64,000 nt of DNA from Gammaproteobacteria bacterium (GCA_021773635.1 JAJFJV010000017.1:62001-126000), one strand, 5' to 3'; shown: positions 10,201 through 18,463, counted from the first letter of the stretch. Notes: a model not told the origin generated them from the letters alone. Translations and numbers: made by a program.

Positions 10201-11092
10201 CGGTGGCGAACTCGATCCCCACACCCTGCCGGCGCTGGATTTCTATTGCACCGAATTCAGTTATGGCGATCGCTATCTGGGTACTGTGCGACTATCGACC
10301 GAGCCCGTTTCAGAAGGCCTGAAGGTGAATAATCTTGAAATTCTGGCCGAGGGCTTCAAGGTGCAATCGAGCGGCATCTGGAGCCACCTGGAAAATCTGC
10401 ACCGATCGCGCTTTCATATTCAGGCTACCAGCGAGGACCTCGGGCTGATGCTCAGCGCCCTGCAGTTTGAGGGCACGGCCAGCGGTGGTGACACCCTGAT
10501 CGACATGGAGGTCGGCTGGGTAGGCCCCCCCGCAGACTTCTCGCTGGCGACATTGCAGGGCAGTCTGCGCTTCAAGGCCAAACGCGGCCGCCTGCTGGAA
10601 GTCAAAGCCGGACCGACCGGAAGACTGTTTGGCCTGTTGAGTCTGCAATCCCTGCCACGACGCCTGAAACTGGACTTCAGCGACCTGTTCCGCAAGGGAT
10701 TCGCCTATGACCGCATCGACGGGGTATTTGCCCTGGAAGATGGTAATGCCTACACCAACAACCTGGTGATGGAGAGCCCTTCCGCGCGGGTTGAGGTCGC
10801 GGGGCGCACCGGACTACGTACCGAAGACTACGATCAGATCGTCACCGTCACACCACATATTTCCTCCAGCCTGCCGCTCGCCGGCGCCGCCCTCGGCCCC
10901 GCGGGCATCGGTGTCGGTGCCATCATCTGGCTGACCGAAAAGATGCTGAAAAAACCCCTGATTGATCGGGTCGCCCGCTACCAGTACACGGTTACCGGAA
11001 GCTGGACGGACCCGCTGGTAACCCGGATGCCGCGGGGAAGCTCCGGAAAAACGGTCCCCTCGAACAAACCCAACGATACCGCGACACCCTGA
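7205..11092 (+). CDS. yhdP: YhdP-family AsmA-like envelope protein
   Basis: A very large protein of about 1295 residues with one N-terminal membrane helix (MELLMVCIALVAISLVGARL) followed by a long beta-rich region, as in YhdP (E. coli, 1266 residues; DUF3971 and AsmA-like C-terminal domains). Members of the AsmA/TamB/YhdP group span the periplasm and take part in phospholipid movement to the outer membrane. The N-terminal ISGLLAQDVSIGTLNAHWRGWTP region and the C-terminal part with VTPHISSSLPLAGAALGP are typical. The start is the ATG before IRRCRILL; an earlier in-frame ATG at 7133 would add a non-conserved Pro-rich piece. A possible promoter (TTGTCG, 17 bases, TACACT at 7016-7044) overlaps the divergent relA start. 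Confidence 0.9.
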   Translation: MIRRCRILLTRLMELLMVCIALVAISLVGARLLLPDLTSFRPDIESAISGLLAQDVSIGTLNAHWRGWTPVIELADVRLTQGQTESAARFTHARVELNLFQTLQRGEPVLNTLSVGGASITVVRGSDRRIRIQGLGTQGGGTVQKNGEALVSFLLNQPFLGLESADIIWHDQLRKRAPLRLRQVQIRVRNQGSRHRAELSFRLPGKKDAQARLILDLKGTPESGEWAGNFYGQGTQLDLGRWPAAIRLGNIVPTGGIADFELWGKLKAGALLELNGEYGVDNLHLDNQGRTLKIHRSSAQLSYRGIGGGSGLALDNFHIATTDITPPPTRIELIWTEPEPDGRPMLRAQAGAIQLPTLLQILPPLLPAGIHLPDALLDARPQGELRTLRLETRAGGGYAFAGTISQLHTRATGKIPGISGLNGTLIGNDSGGTLQLTTGALSADLPLLYPTPLTFQSLNGNINWETSAQGWRINADDLRLTEADFKARLRASLLMETGAAAPLLDLQVRLQGGNEKTAKRYIPSRLLSPKLNNWLDRAIHAGRVESADLLYRGRTADFPFREHQGHFETRAQVHDGVLRYLPGWPEIADGKVTLLFEDASMDITGSHGRVFDSELSGVQVRIPDIWSNQPQLQVNGEARGAGSDGLRFLRESPLQSHFQRLLADLESTGNIHLGLRLDIPLASESEEPRVAGTIDLKNHAITSHRLGMRLDALNGQLEFDENGLQADELSALYLEAPITASIDTQSDGARATVLHLRGQAEPDFLGRLFTGLKLDASTVLDRIEGRADWKASLTLPIGASPDEAADSRLRVESDLQGLAINLPQPLRKDKDTAVASSLKLQLSETASQLGFHYGSQLQGLLSLRRDDKGTQLERGSIVLNGGEASLPDSKGLKLRGVFRRLVVGEWLNLFAATNSTGTTDAPAFFEQLQATSLHADSLELGGRSFQDQEIEFRPESSGGWRARVDGPTLAGDVLLPAAGSPAPLKIRLDRLALSPTVGSGGELDPHTLPALDFYCTEFSYGDRYLGTVRLSTEPVSEGLKVNNLEILAEGFKVQSSGIWSHLENLHRSRFHIQATSEDLGLMLSALQFEGTASGGDTLIDMEVGWVGPPADFSLATLQGSLRFKAKRGRLLEVKAGPTGRLFGLLSLQSLPRRLKLDFSDLFRKGFAYDRIDGVFALEDGNAYTNNLVMESPSARVEVAGRTGLRTEDYDQIVTVTPHISSSLPLAGAALGPAGIGVGAIIWLTEKMLKKPLIDRVARYQYTVTGSWTDPLVTRMPRGSSGKTVPSNKPNDTATP

Positions 11093-11098
11093 GACGCT

Positions 11099-12217
11099 AT
11101 GCCCCACTCCAGCCTTGGCCCTGATCCGGTAGCAGGCAGCCCCGTCATCGTCGGCCTTTCCGGTGGGGTGGATTCCGCCGTCGCTGCCCTGCTGCTGCGG
11201 GACCAGGGATTCCAGGTGCGCGCCCTCTTTATGAAGAACTGGGAGGAGGATGACGGGCAGGGGCACTGTGCGGCCGCAGAGGATGCGGATGACGCCCGCG
11301 CCGTCTGCACCCGACTGGGCATCGAATTTCATTCAGTTAACTTCAGCAGCGAATACTGGGATCTGGTCTTCGAACGCTTTCTTGCCGCCTACCGGGCCGG
11401 GCTCACCCCCAACCCCGATGTGTTGTGCAATCGGGAGATCAAATTCCACCACTTTCTCCAGCACGCCCTGGATTTGGGAGGTGCTTACATTGCCACCGGC
11501 CACTATGCGCGCCGGGAACAACGGGATGGACTCTGGCGACTGTTAAAGGCGGAGGATTTGGATAAAGACCAGAGCTATTTCCTGCACGCCATCGACCAAC
11601 GTGCGCTGGCTCACACCCTGTTCCCGCTGGGCACACTCAAGAAGGGCGAGGTCCGCCGGCTAGCGAAGGCGGCGCAAATTCCCGTGCACGCCAAAAAAGA
11701 CAGCACTGGAATCTGCTTTATAGGGGAACGTCCCTTCCGTGAGTTTCTCGGCCGCTACCTGGCCCCCAATCCCGGCCCGATGGAAACCCCGGAGGGCGAA
11801 GCCGTAGGTCATCACGAGGGCCTGATGTATTACACCCTCGGCCAACGCCGCGGCCTCGGTATTGGCGGGCGGGCAGGCAGCAGCGGTACACCCTGGTATG
11901 TCGCCGCCAAGGACGAAAGCCGCAATACCCTCATAGTGGTACAGGATCGCGAGCATCCACTGCTTTACAGCCAGCAGCTGGAGGCCGGTGAACTGCACTG
12001 GATTGCGGGCCAAACACCCCGACTACCCCTTGAGTGCCATGCCAAAACCCGCTATCGCCAAGCCGATCAGGCCTGCCGTACGGAGGCACTGAAAGATGGC
12101 CGGGTACGCGTTTTATTCGACCAGGCTCAATGGGCGGTTACCCCGGGGCAGTCGGTGGTTTTCTATCGTGGTGACGAATGCCTGGGGGGAGGCACCATCG
12201 AGAACGCCCGGGCATGA
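11099..12217 (+). CDS. mnmA: tRNA-specific 2-thiouridylase MnmA
   Basis: A 372-residue MnmA (TrmU) that puts sulfur on U34 of tRNA(Glu), tRNA(Lys) and tRNA(Gln). Seen directly: the ATP-binding PP-loop VGLSGGVDSAVAALLL near residue 18, the first catalytic cysteine in NPDVLCNREIKF, and the second in STGICFIGERPF, which together form the persulfide/disulfide pair. Length and domain layout equal the E. coli enzyme (368 residues). It starts six bases after yhdP and its stop overlaps the hflD start (ATGA), the same mnmA-hflD order found in enterobacteria. Confidence 0.96.
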   Translation: MPHSSLGPDPVAGSPVIVGLSGGVDSAVAALLLRDQGFQVRALFMKNWEEDDGQGHCAAAEDADDARAVCTRLGIEFHSVNFSSEYWDLVFERFLAAYRAGLTPNPDVLCNREIKFHHFLQHALDLGGAYIATGHYARREQRDGLWRLLKAEDLDKDQSYFLHAIDQRALAHTLFPLGTLKKGEVRRLAKAAQIPVHAKKDSTGICFIGERPFREFLGRYLAPNPGPMETPEGEAVGHHEGLMYYTLGQRRGLGIGGRAGSSGTPWYVAAKDESRNTLIVVQDREHPLLYSQQLEAGELHWIAGQTPRLPLECHAKTRYRQADQACRTEALKDGRVRVLFDQAQWAVTPGQSVVFYRGDECLGGGTIENARA

Positions 12218-12846
12218 ACCAGAAGATTGCGGACAGGGAACGGGTGCTCGCCCTTGCCGGATTGTTTCAGGCGGTGTCGCTGGTACGCGCCATCGCCCAT
12301 GAGAGTCACTGTCTGGAGGCGCCCATGGCCGCCAGCATCGAAAGTCTGTTCCGTTTTGATGCGGTGGACGCCGCCGCTGTCTTTGGCGGCATCCGTGGCG
12401 TGACCCATGGCCTCGAGGTATTGCAACAGCAGTTGGCCGGGCGTGCCTCGCGGGACCTGGAAATATCGCGCTACACCGCCACGGTGATGCACCTGGAGCG
12501 CAAACTTGGCCGCAACGACCAGCTGCTCGACAAGATCCATCAAGGTATCGTTGCCACCGAGCGCCAGGCCAGTCATTATCACCCGGGTCACGATGCGGTT
12601 ATTGCCGGTCTCGCGGAAGTTTATCGGGGCACCGTGGGCAGCCTGTTTCCCCGTGTACTGGTGCGCGGGGAACGCAACCATCTGGAACTGCCGCGCAATG
12701 CCGAGCGCGTGCGCGCATTGTTGCTGGCCGGGATCCGCGCCGCCGTACTATGGCGTCAGCTGGGAGGTCGCCGCATCGCTTTGATTTTCGGCCAAAAGGC
12801 CATGGCCGAAATGGCCGCCCACCTCGCGGCACAGGTAGGCCCATGA
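12214..12846 (+). CDS. hflD: High-frequency lysogenisation protein HflD homologue
   Basis: A 210-residue, mostly helical protein of the HflD (YcfC) family. In E. coli HflD is a peripheral inner membrane protein that interacts with lambda CII; its normal cell role is unclear. The family pattern ALAGLFQAVSLVRAIAH near the N-terminus and KLGRNDQLLDKIHQGI in the middle are visible. The start chosen gives an ATGA overlap with mnmA; a longer frame beginning at 12178 has no family support. The stop also overlaps the following lipoprotein gene by ATGA. Confidence 0.9.
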   Translation: MNQKIADRERVLALAGLFQAVSLVRAIAHESHCLEAPMAASIESLFRFDAVDAAAVFGGIRGVTHGLEVLQQQLAGRASRDLEISRYTATVMHLERKLGRNDQLLDKIHQGIVATERQASHYHPGHDAVIAGLAEVYRGTVGSLFPRVLVRGERNHLELPRNAERVRALLLAGIRAAVLWRQLGGRRIALIFGQKAMAEMAAHLAAQVGP

Positions 12847-13553
12847 CCCCTTGCCGCTCACTCACCCTGCTGATCCTACTTTGCCTGTTGCTTGCCGGCT
12901 GCAATACCACCCCCCCCTCATCCGATGTGCCCGCCAAACCCTTCAATGTCCGTCAGCTGGGTAAATCCGATATCGATAACGTCGCCGAGGTACATTTGGG
13001 GGAGGTGCTCGCCCATCTGGAAGCCTTGATGCTCAAGCTCTATCGACGCAATCCACGAGAACTGGCCAAGGGCGCCGGCGGCACCCCGGAAACTGCGGTG
13101 CAGGCGGCCTTCGGCCCCGTCCCGGTGGGCAGCCTGTCCGCGCTCCAGGGGAAACGGGGAACCGCCGCCATACAACTTGCCTTCGATAATAATTACCACG
13201 GGGACCGCGTATTCGCCTTTGGCGTTGGTTTGCAACAGATGATGCTCACCGCCTATAACAACAAGCGGGAATTTTTCCTGACCGACGAACTGGACCCGCA
13301 GAAGCTCTACAACAGCGCGCGGAATCTGGAAATCGCCGCCTGGAAGCTACATAACGATCGCAGGCCCGATGGAGCGCTTTATTTGCTCAGCGACTCCACC
13401 GGTAACGAACCACGCAACCTCAGCTACGAACGACTGTTTGGCAAACTCATTGCAACCCAGGACGCGCTGGCAAAAATTATTGCCGGCCACCGCAGCCGTA
13501 CCATCCGCCAAATCATCCAGCGCCTGGCGGGGGCGGTATTTCTACCTATCTGA
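12843..13553 (+). CDS. Predicted lipoprotein of unknown function
   Basis: A protein of about 236 residues that starts with a clear lipoprotein signal peptide: MTPCRSLTLLILLCLLLAGC, with the lipobox LLAG before the cysteine. The residue after Cys is Asn, so outer-membrane sorting is likely. The mature part has a Thr/Pro/Ser linker, then a mixed alpha/beta domain without motifs I recognise (TAYNNKREFFLTDELDPQKL and ARNLEIAAWKLHNDR are the most distinctive stretches). The ATG overlaps the hflD stop (ATGA), so it is the last gene of the mnmA-hflD unit. A much longer frame from 12750 runs through hflD and is rejected because it would destroy the signal peptide. Confidence 0.85.
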   Translation: MTPCRSLTLLILLCLLLAGCNTTPPSSDVPAKPFNVRQLGKSDIDNVAEVHLGEVLAHLEALMLKLYRRNPRELAKGAGGTPETAVQAAFGPVPVGSLSALQGKRGTAAIQLAFDNNYHGDRVFAFGVGLQQMMLTAYNNKREFFLTDELDPQKLYNSARNLEIAAWKLHNDRRPDGALYLLSDSTGNEPRNLSYERLFGKLIATQDALAKIIAGHRSRTIRQIIQRLAGAVFLPI

Positions 13554-13572
13554 AGCGGTAATCCACAACCTT

Positions 13573-13597
13573 TTGCCAAGTCTGCAAAACTTGGCAA
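13573..13597. promoter_or_regulatory. Palindrome upstream of the etf-mcd-acuI genes
   Basis: A perfect 8-base inverted repeat TTGCCAAG / CTTGGCAA with a nine-base centre. It sits in the 157-base gap after the lipoprotein gene and about 115 bases before the EtfBA start. No T-run follows on either strand, so it is not a canonical terminator. It could be an operator for a regulator of the acyl-CoA module or a weak hairpin at the end of the previous operon. Confidence 0.35.
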
Positions 13598-13710
13598 TCA
13601 ACCTTCCCTGCGAAGCCAGATAGACGTCGAATATCGCGTCTGGTCGGCGATGTACACTGACTCTATACTCTGCCCAATAACAACCTGGTGTCGCATAGAA
13701 AGCCAAATAC

Positions 13711-15522
13711 ATGTGTTCTGAATCAGACGACAACATCAACCCCCTGCGCATCGCTGTACTGGTGAAACAGATCCCCGCCCTTGAGGGCATAAGCCTGGAC
13801 AAGAACGGGCGCCTGGTGCGTGAGGGAGTGGAGCTGGAGATGAACCCCTATTGTCGCCGCGCGGTAGCCCAGGGGGTAAAACTGGCGCGTGCCGGCAAAG
13901 GCCACTGCACCGTATTTACCATGGGTCCACCCGCGGCAAGAGATGTCCTGAAAGAGGCGCTGGCATGGGGTGCCGATACCGGGGTGCTGCTGAACGACCC
14001 GGCCTTTGCCGGCGCTGATACGCTGGCCACCGCCCATACACTGGCAGAAGCAATCCGCCAGCGGGGGCCCTTTGATCTCATCCTGCTTGGGCGAAACTCG
14101 CTGGATGCAGACACCGGCCAGGTGGGCCCGGAACTGGCTGAACTGCTGGGGCTGCCCTTCCTGGGTCCGGCACGAAAGCTGGAACACACCGCCAATGCGC
14201 TCAAACTCCGCTGCGAGCACGACGACGGCTGGATGGAAGCCTCGGTCAGTTTGCCGGCGGTAGTGTCGGCGGCCGAGCGCCTGTGTGCTCCCTGCAAGGT
14301 CCCGCGGGAAAAGTGGAGCAGCAACCTTGACGACCATATTTCCACCCTCAATGCCGCAGCCCTTGGCAAAGGCCCATGGGGCAGTGCCGGTAGTCCTACC
14401 CGGGTGGGCGACTCGCGAACGATCCCGGTGGAACGGAGCCCGGTGATGCTCAACGGGTTGATTGACGAACAAGTAAAGGCGGTGGTGCATCTGCTGGAGG
14501 CACGCGGAGTGTTCGCAGAGCCATCCCATGTTGCTTTGAGCGAAGTACCTGCCAAGCAAGCTGGCGAGCAAACAGTGGTTGTGCTGCTGGAGCCAGGCCA
14601 ACACAGGCCAAACCAGGAATGTTGTGGCACCGCGGCCTTGCTGGCGGCAGAAATTGGCGCTGAGGTAACTGCCTTCGTGGCCGAAAAGATGTCGCCCGGC
14701 ACACTCGGCGGCTGGGGAATAGACCGGGCCATTCACCTGCACGGCAGTGACGTGGATGAGGATATCGCGCATGCGGTGAGCGATTGGGCCCAGAGCCATC
14801 AGCCGTGGGCAATCATTGCACCATCCACCCAGTGGGGGCGAATAGTGGCCTCACGTATCGCGGCCCGACTGCAGGCGGGGTTAACCGGTGATGCAATTGC
14901 CCTGGAGGTGAGGGAAGGTCGTCTGGTGGCCTGGAAGCCTGCCTTTGCCGGCATGCTGGCAGTAGAAATTCTGTGCACCTCCCCGGTCCAAATGGCTACT
15001 GTGCGACCGGGTGCCCTGCCCCTGCTCCAGCCGCGCAAGGCGACGGCCAGAATAGTGGAACAGCGCATTGCTGCGGATTCCCGGATATCCATTCACCGCC
15101 GCACCCAAAATGACGAAATCGATGCATTGGCCAATGCCCGTACCGTCATTGGTGTCGGCATGGGGGTTCCACCCGATGAATACGATGAACTCGAGGAACT
15201 CCAGGAAGTGCTGGGTGCGGAACTTGCTGCCACCCGCAAGGTCACGGATAGGGGTTGGCAGCCACGGTCCCGCCAGATCGGTATTACCGGACGTGCTATC
15301 GCCCCGCAACTCTATCTGGCCCTGGGATTGAGCGGCAAGTTCACTCACAGTGCGGGGATACGCAATGCCGCTACGGTACTGGCCGTAAACACGGATGAGG
15401 AAGCGCCCATTTTCGAGTTTGCCGATATCGGCATGGTGGCCGACTGGCGTGAAGTCATCGGACCGCTGGCCGAGGCACTGGCCGAGGTACTCCCCCCCCA
15501 ACCTGGACTAGAGAACAGCTAG
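13711..15522 (+). CDS. Fused electron transfer flavoprotein (EtfB-EtfA)
   Basis: A 603-residue protein that joins both ETF subunits in one chain. Residues 15 to about 260 match EtfB/FixA (IAVLVKQIP at the start, then GRNSLDADTGQVGPELAELL), and residues from about 285 match EtfA/FixB, including the C-terminal FAD-binding part with APQLYLALGLSGKFTHSAG and APIFEFADIGMVADW. ETFs carry electrons from acyl-CoA dehydrogenases to the quinone pool or the reverse. Usually etfB and etfA are separate genes; here there is no stop or frameshift between them. It is followed after 14 bases by malonyl-CoA decarboxylase and then by an acryloyl-CoA reductase-like gene, which points to acyl-CoA metabolism. The partner dehydrogenase is not in the window. 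Confidence 0.88.
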   Translation: MCSESDDNINPLRIAVLVKQIPALEGISLDKNGRLVREGVELEMNPYCRRAVAQGVKLARAGKGHCTVFTMGPPAARDVLKEALAWGADTGVLLNDPAFAGADTLATAHTLAEAIRQRGPFDLILLGRNSLDADTGQVGPELAELLGLPFLGPARKLEHTANALKLRCEHDDGWMEASVSLPAVVSAAERLCAPCKVPREKWSSNLDDHISTLNAAALGKGPWGSAGSPTRVGDSRTIPVERSPVMLNGLIDEQVKAVVHLLEARGVFAEPSHVALSEVPAKQAGEQTVVVLLEPGQHRPNQECCGTAALLAAEIGAEVTAFVAEKMSPGTLGGWGIDRAIHLHGSDVDEDIAHAVSDWAQSHQPWAIIAPSTQWGRIVASRIAARLQAGLTGDAIALEVREGRLVAWKPAFAGMLAVEILCTSPVQMATVRPGALPLLQPRKATARIVEQRIAADSRISIHRRTQNDEIDALANARTVIGVGMGVPPDEYDELEELQEVLGAELAATRKVTDRGWQPRSRQIGITGRAIAPQLYLALGLSGKFTHSAGIRNAATVLAVNTDEEAPIFEFADIGMVADWREVIGPLAEALAEVLPPQPGLENS

Positions 15523-15536
15523 CGACAAGACCACTT

Positions 15537-16949
15537 ATGGCTTCACGGAAAAATGGAACCGGCCTGCTGGAACGCACCCTGCGACGTTTTCGTCGCGCCT
15601 GGCGCGGGACCGGCTATGGCACCCCGCTGGAACCTTTCAGTCCCGGGCTAAACACTGCCGATATCAAACGGCTGCACCGCCAGATCGGCGCCTGCCTGGA
15701 AGCCCGGGGAGGGGAAGTCTCCGCCCGGGCGCGTGCGGCTCAGCTGGGAGAAGCCTACCTGGAACTCAACCCTGCGGGACGACAGCGCTTTCTGGAGGTA
15801 CTGGCACAAGACTACGGAGTGGATCAAACAAAGGTGGGAGAGGCCGTCGCGAGCTATCAGCATGCTTCCGACGAAGATGCACGTCGAACGGCGGAAAATG
15901 CGCTGCGCACCAGCCTGATGGCACCGAGAATCCACCTGTTGAGTCTTTTTAATGCCCTCGATGACGGGGTCAAGTTTCTGGTAGATTTGCGCGGAGAACT
16001 GAGAAGCTTCGCACGCAGTGACCCGGAGCTCGCGGCCCTGGATGCAGAGCTCAGCGCAAGGCTTGCATCGTGGTTCGATGTAGGCTTTCTGACCCTCCGG
16101 CAGATCACTTGGGAAAGCCCCGCATCACTGCTGGAGAAACTGATTGAATACGAGGCAGTGCATGCCATCGATTCCTGGGAGGACCTGAAAAAACGTCTGG
16201 ATTCCGACCGACGCCTGTATGCCTTCTTTCATCCCAATATGCCGGATGAACCCCTTATTTTTGTTGAGGTGGCACTGGTTCGCGGCCTTGCAAGCAGTAT
16301 TCAGCAATTGTTGGACACCGATACCCCGGCGCTCGAAGCCGAGACCGCCGATACCGCCATTTTCTATTCCATATCCAACTGCCAGCCGGGGCTGGCAGGC
16401 ATCAGTTTTGGCAACACCCTGATCAAAAGGGTGGCCAGTGACTTGGCCCGAGACCTGCCGCAACTGAAAAATTTCGCCACCCTGTCGCCTCTGCCCGGCT
16501 TTCGTAAATGGCTTGATGCACAATCCAGCGAAACCCTGGATCCATTAATCGGGACCAGTGATGGCAACCGTGTTCGTGAACTGGCCGAGGCAGAGAACAC
16601 TGTCAGCGCCCTTCATACCCTGCTGGGGAAGGAGGACTGGCCCGATAACGAGCCAGTAGCAAAGGCACTCGAGTCAATAATCATACCGCTGGCAGCTCAC
16701 TATCTCCTCAATGAACGCAGAGAAACCGGCGCACGGGATCGGGTGGCTCATTTTCACCTCTCTAACGGAGCCCGCATCGAACGCATCAACTGGCTTGCCG
16801 ACACCTCGGAACGGGGCCTCCGAAACGGGGCAGGCCTGATGATCAACTACCGCTATGTACTGCGGTACGTGGAAGAAAATCATGAGGCCTATTGCACCGA
16901 TGGGCAAATTACGGCGACATCAGCCGTCCGTAAACTGCTTCAAAGATAG
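15537..16949 (+). CDS. Malonyl-CoA decarboxylase
   Basis: A 470-residue malonyl-CoA decarboxylase (malonyl-CoA to acetyl-CoA plus CO2). The N-terminal half is the helical oligomerisation domain; the C-terminal half is the GNAT-like catalytic domain with FYSISNCQPGLAGISFGN, TLSPLPGFRKWL and the late HFHLSNGARIERINWLAD, where the conserved catalytic Ser and His lie in family members. Length agrees with bacterial enzymes. It is the middle gene between the fused ETF (14-base gap) and the AcuI-like reductase (9-base gap), so the three are almost certainly one transcript. A role in clearing malonyl-CoA or in a C3-acyl-CoA route is inference. Confidence 0.92.
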   Translation: MASRKNGTGLLERTLRRFRRAWRGTGYGTPLEPFSPGLNTADIKRLHRQIGACLEARGGEVSARARAAQLGEAYLELNPAGRQRFLEVLAQDYGVDQTKVGEAVASYQHASDEDARRTAENALRTSLMAPRIHLLSLFNALDDGVKFLVDLRGELRSFARSDPELAALDAELSARLASWFDVGFLTLRQITWESPASLLEKLIEYEAVHAIDSWEDLKKRLDSDRRLYAFFHPNMPDEPLIFVEVALVRGLASSIQQLLDTDTPALEAETADTAIFYSISNCQPGLAGISFGNTLIKRVASDLARDLPQLKNFATLSPLPGFRKWLDAQSSETLDPLIGTSDGNRVRELAEAENTVSALHTLLGKEDWPDNEPVAKALESIIIPLAAHYLLNERRETGARDRVAHFHLSNGARIERINWLADTSERGLRNGAGLMINYRYVLRYVEENHEAYCTDGQITATSAVRKLLQR

Positions 16950-16958
16950 CGGGAAACG

Positions 16959-17954
16959 ATGGATAGCAACTTCAGGGCACTGCTACTCGAAGAAGGCACC
17001 AGCGGCATCTGCGCCTCTATCCAACAGCTTGACGAGAGCCAGCTCCCCGATGGCGACGTCACTATCGCCGTGGAATATTCCAGCCTTAACTACAAAGACG
17101 GCATGATATTGCAGGGGCTTGGGCAGCTGGTGCGCCGCTATCCTCACGTGCCGGGCATCGACCTGGCTGGCCGGGTCATCGACAGCCAAAGTCCCGACTA
17201 TCGGCCCGGCGATCGCGTCGTACTCACCGGCTGGCGCGTAGGCGAAACCCATTGGGGTGGCTACGCAGAACGGGCCCGGGTACGCAGTGAATGGCTGATT
17301 CCCCTCCCAGCGAGCCTCGACTGCCGTACGGCCATGAGTCTGGGGACCGCAGGAATTGCCGCCATGCTCGCAATTCTGGCGCTGGAGGATTATGGGTTGC
17401 GACCAGATGCTGGTGAGGTACTGGTAACCGGAGGTGCTGGCGGCGTGGGCTCCATTGCCATCGCCTGCCTCTCCGCCCTGGGCCATGCAGTGGTAGCGTC
17501 CAGCGGCCGACCCGAAGCGGAAAGCTATCTCAAAGGACTCGGGGCTGAACGGATTGTACCGCGTGCGGAGCTGACCCGGGCTCTGGAGCACCCGCTGGAA
17601 AGCGAACACTGGGCCGGCTGCGTGGATACCGTAGGGGGTGACACCCTGACCCGGGTGCTCGCCGAAACCGCGCCCCACGGGGCCGTTGCTGCCGTCGGTC
17701 TGGCAGGAGGTCAACATTTCAGCAGCAGCCTGTTTCCCTTCCTGCTACGCGGCATTGGCCTGCTGGGAATAGACAGCACTACCTGTCCACGGGCACGTCG
17801 TCTGCAGGCCTGGGAGCGACTGGCCCAGGATCTGCCCAGGGCCCGGTTGGATACGATCACCCGGGAGGTAAGCCTTGATGAATTGCCACAGCTGGCAAAG
17901 GCGATTCTGGCAGGCCAGGTGCGTGGCCGGGTAGTGGTCAATGTTGCAGGCTAA
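16959..17954 (+). CDS. acuI: Acryloyl-CoA reductase / YhdH-type quinone oxidoreductase (AcuI-like)
   Basis: A 331-residue zinc-free medium-chain dehydrogenase/reductase of the YhdH/AcuI group. Family marks: SSLNYKDGMILQGLG near residue 43, PGIDLAGRVIDS, then GDRVVLTGWRVGETHWGGYAE, and the dinucleotide-binding loop VTGGAGGVGSIAIACL. AcuI enzymes reduce acryloyl-CoA to propionyl-CoA with NADPH and detoxify acryloyl-CoA in DMSP or 3-hydroxypropionate metabolism. Placed directly behind malonyl-CoA decarboxylase. The exact substrate cannot be fixed from sequence, because the same fold includes general quinone oxidoreductases. An imperfect 8-base inverted repeat follows the stop but without a T-run. 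Confidence 0.85.
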   Translation: MDSNFRALLLEEGTSGICASIQQLDESQLPDGDVTIAVEYSSLNYKDGMILQGLGQLVRRYPHVPGIDLAGRVIDSQSPDYRPGDRVVLTGWRVGETHWGGYAERARVRSEWLIPLPASLDCRTAMSLGTAGIAAMLAILALEDYGLRPDAGEVLVTGGAGGVGSIAIACLSALGHAVVASSGRPEAESYLKGLGAERIVPRAELTRALEHPLESEHWAGCVDTVGGDTLTRVLAETAPHGAVAAVGLAGGQHFSSSLFPFLLRGIGLLGIDSTTCPRARRLQAWERLAQDLPRARLDTITREVSLDELPQLAKAILAGQVRGRVVVNVAG

Positions 17955-18023
17955 CGCGCGGTTGCCCGGGGAGATGCCGCCCGATGCAACCGCAAATATA
18001 GCCGGATGTTAGACCGTGGCAGC

Positions 18024-18054
18024 AAAAAAAAGGGCTGGCGATAGCCGCCAGCCC
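18024..18054 (-). terminator. Rho-independent terminator of the truncated haemoglobin gene
   Basis: On the minus strand a 9-base GC-rich stem (GGGCTGGCG/CGCCAGCCC, five-base loop) is followed directly by eight T residues. It lies about 30 bases after the stop of the truncated haemoglobin gene. The plus strand has no T-run after the stem, so it serves mainly the minus strand. Confidence 0.9.
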
Positions 18055-18082
18055 CCCGATATTGCAGCGATGCGTGCAGTTG

Positions 18083-18463
18083 TTATCGTCCCAGCACATC
18101 CTTGCGAGTGGTTTCTGCAATGGCAGCAACCTCGGCGATCAGATCATCGGCCACGCCCATTTCCTTCAGGGTGTTACCCAGATTTTCTACCACCGCATCG
18201 AAATGGCTGTCATTGAGCCCACGCTCCAGCAGATGTGCATGCCCCTTGCGCATATCCATACCCGTATAGCCATTGGGACCACCGAAGGCCATAGTCAGAA
18301 AGGCCTTCTGCTTGCCTGACTGTTTGGTCATGTCGGTGTTGTCAAAAAAGTAATTGATGCGATCGTCCGCCAGCACCTTCGGATAAAACTTGTCTACCGC
18401 AGCGTCCACCGCGGCCTGACCACCAAGGCGCTCATACAGGGACAGATTGTTGTCTTCAGCCAT
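18083..18463 (-). CDS. glbN: Group I truncated haemoglobin (TrHbN)
   Basis: A haem protein of about 126 residues with the two-on-two globin fold. It aligns well to group I members: FYPKVLADDRINYFF holds the B10 tyrosine, GGPNGYTGMDM is the conserved loop, and the first His of MRKGHAHLL is the expected proximal haem ligand. Such globins bind O2 and often act as NO dioxygenases. The ATG at MAEDNN is preferred because GGAG lies nine bases before it; an earlier ATG (18478) has no such site. The gene stands alone with its own terminator. Upstream, the AT-rich stretch around 18510-18555 holds a TATAAT-like box but no convincing -35. Confidence 0.93.
   Translation of the reverse strand: MAEDNNLSLYERLGGQAAVDAAVDKFYPKVLADDRINYFFDNTDMTKQSGKQKAFLTMAFGGPNGYTGMDMRKGHAHLLERGLNDSHFDAVVENLGNTLKEMGVADDLIAEVAAIAETTRKDVLGR

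Noticed and set aside
14256-14266. GGCGGTAGTGT, an ops-like sequence on the plus strand
   Set aside because: It is inside the coding region of the fused ETF, not in an operon leader, and codon usage explains it.
13723-14799. 358-codon antisense frame in the fused ETF
   Set aside because: Shadow frame; the ETF motifs on the plus strand are unambiguous.
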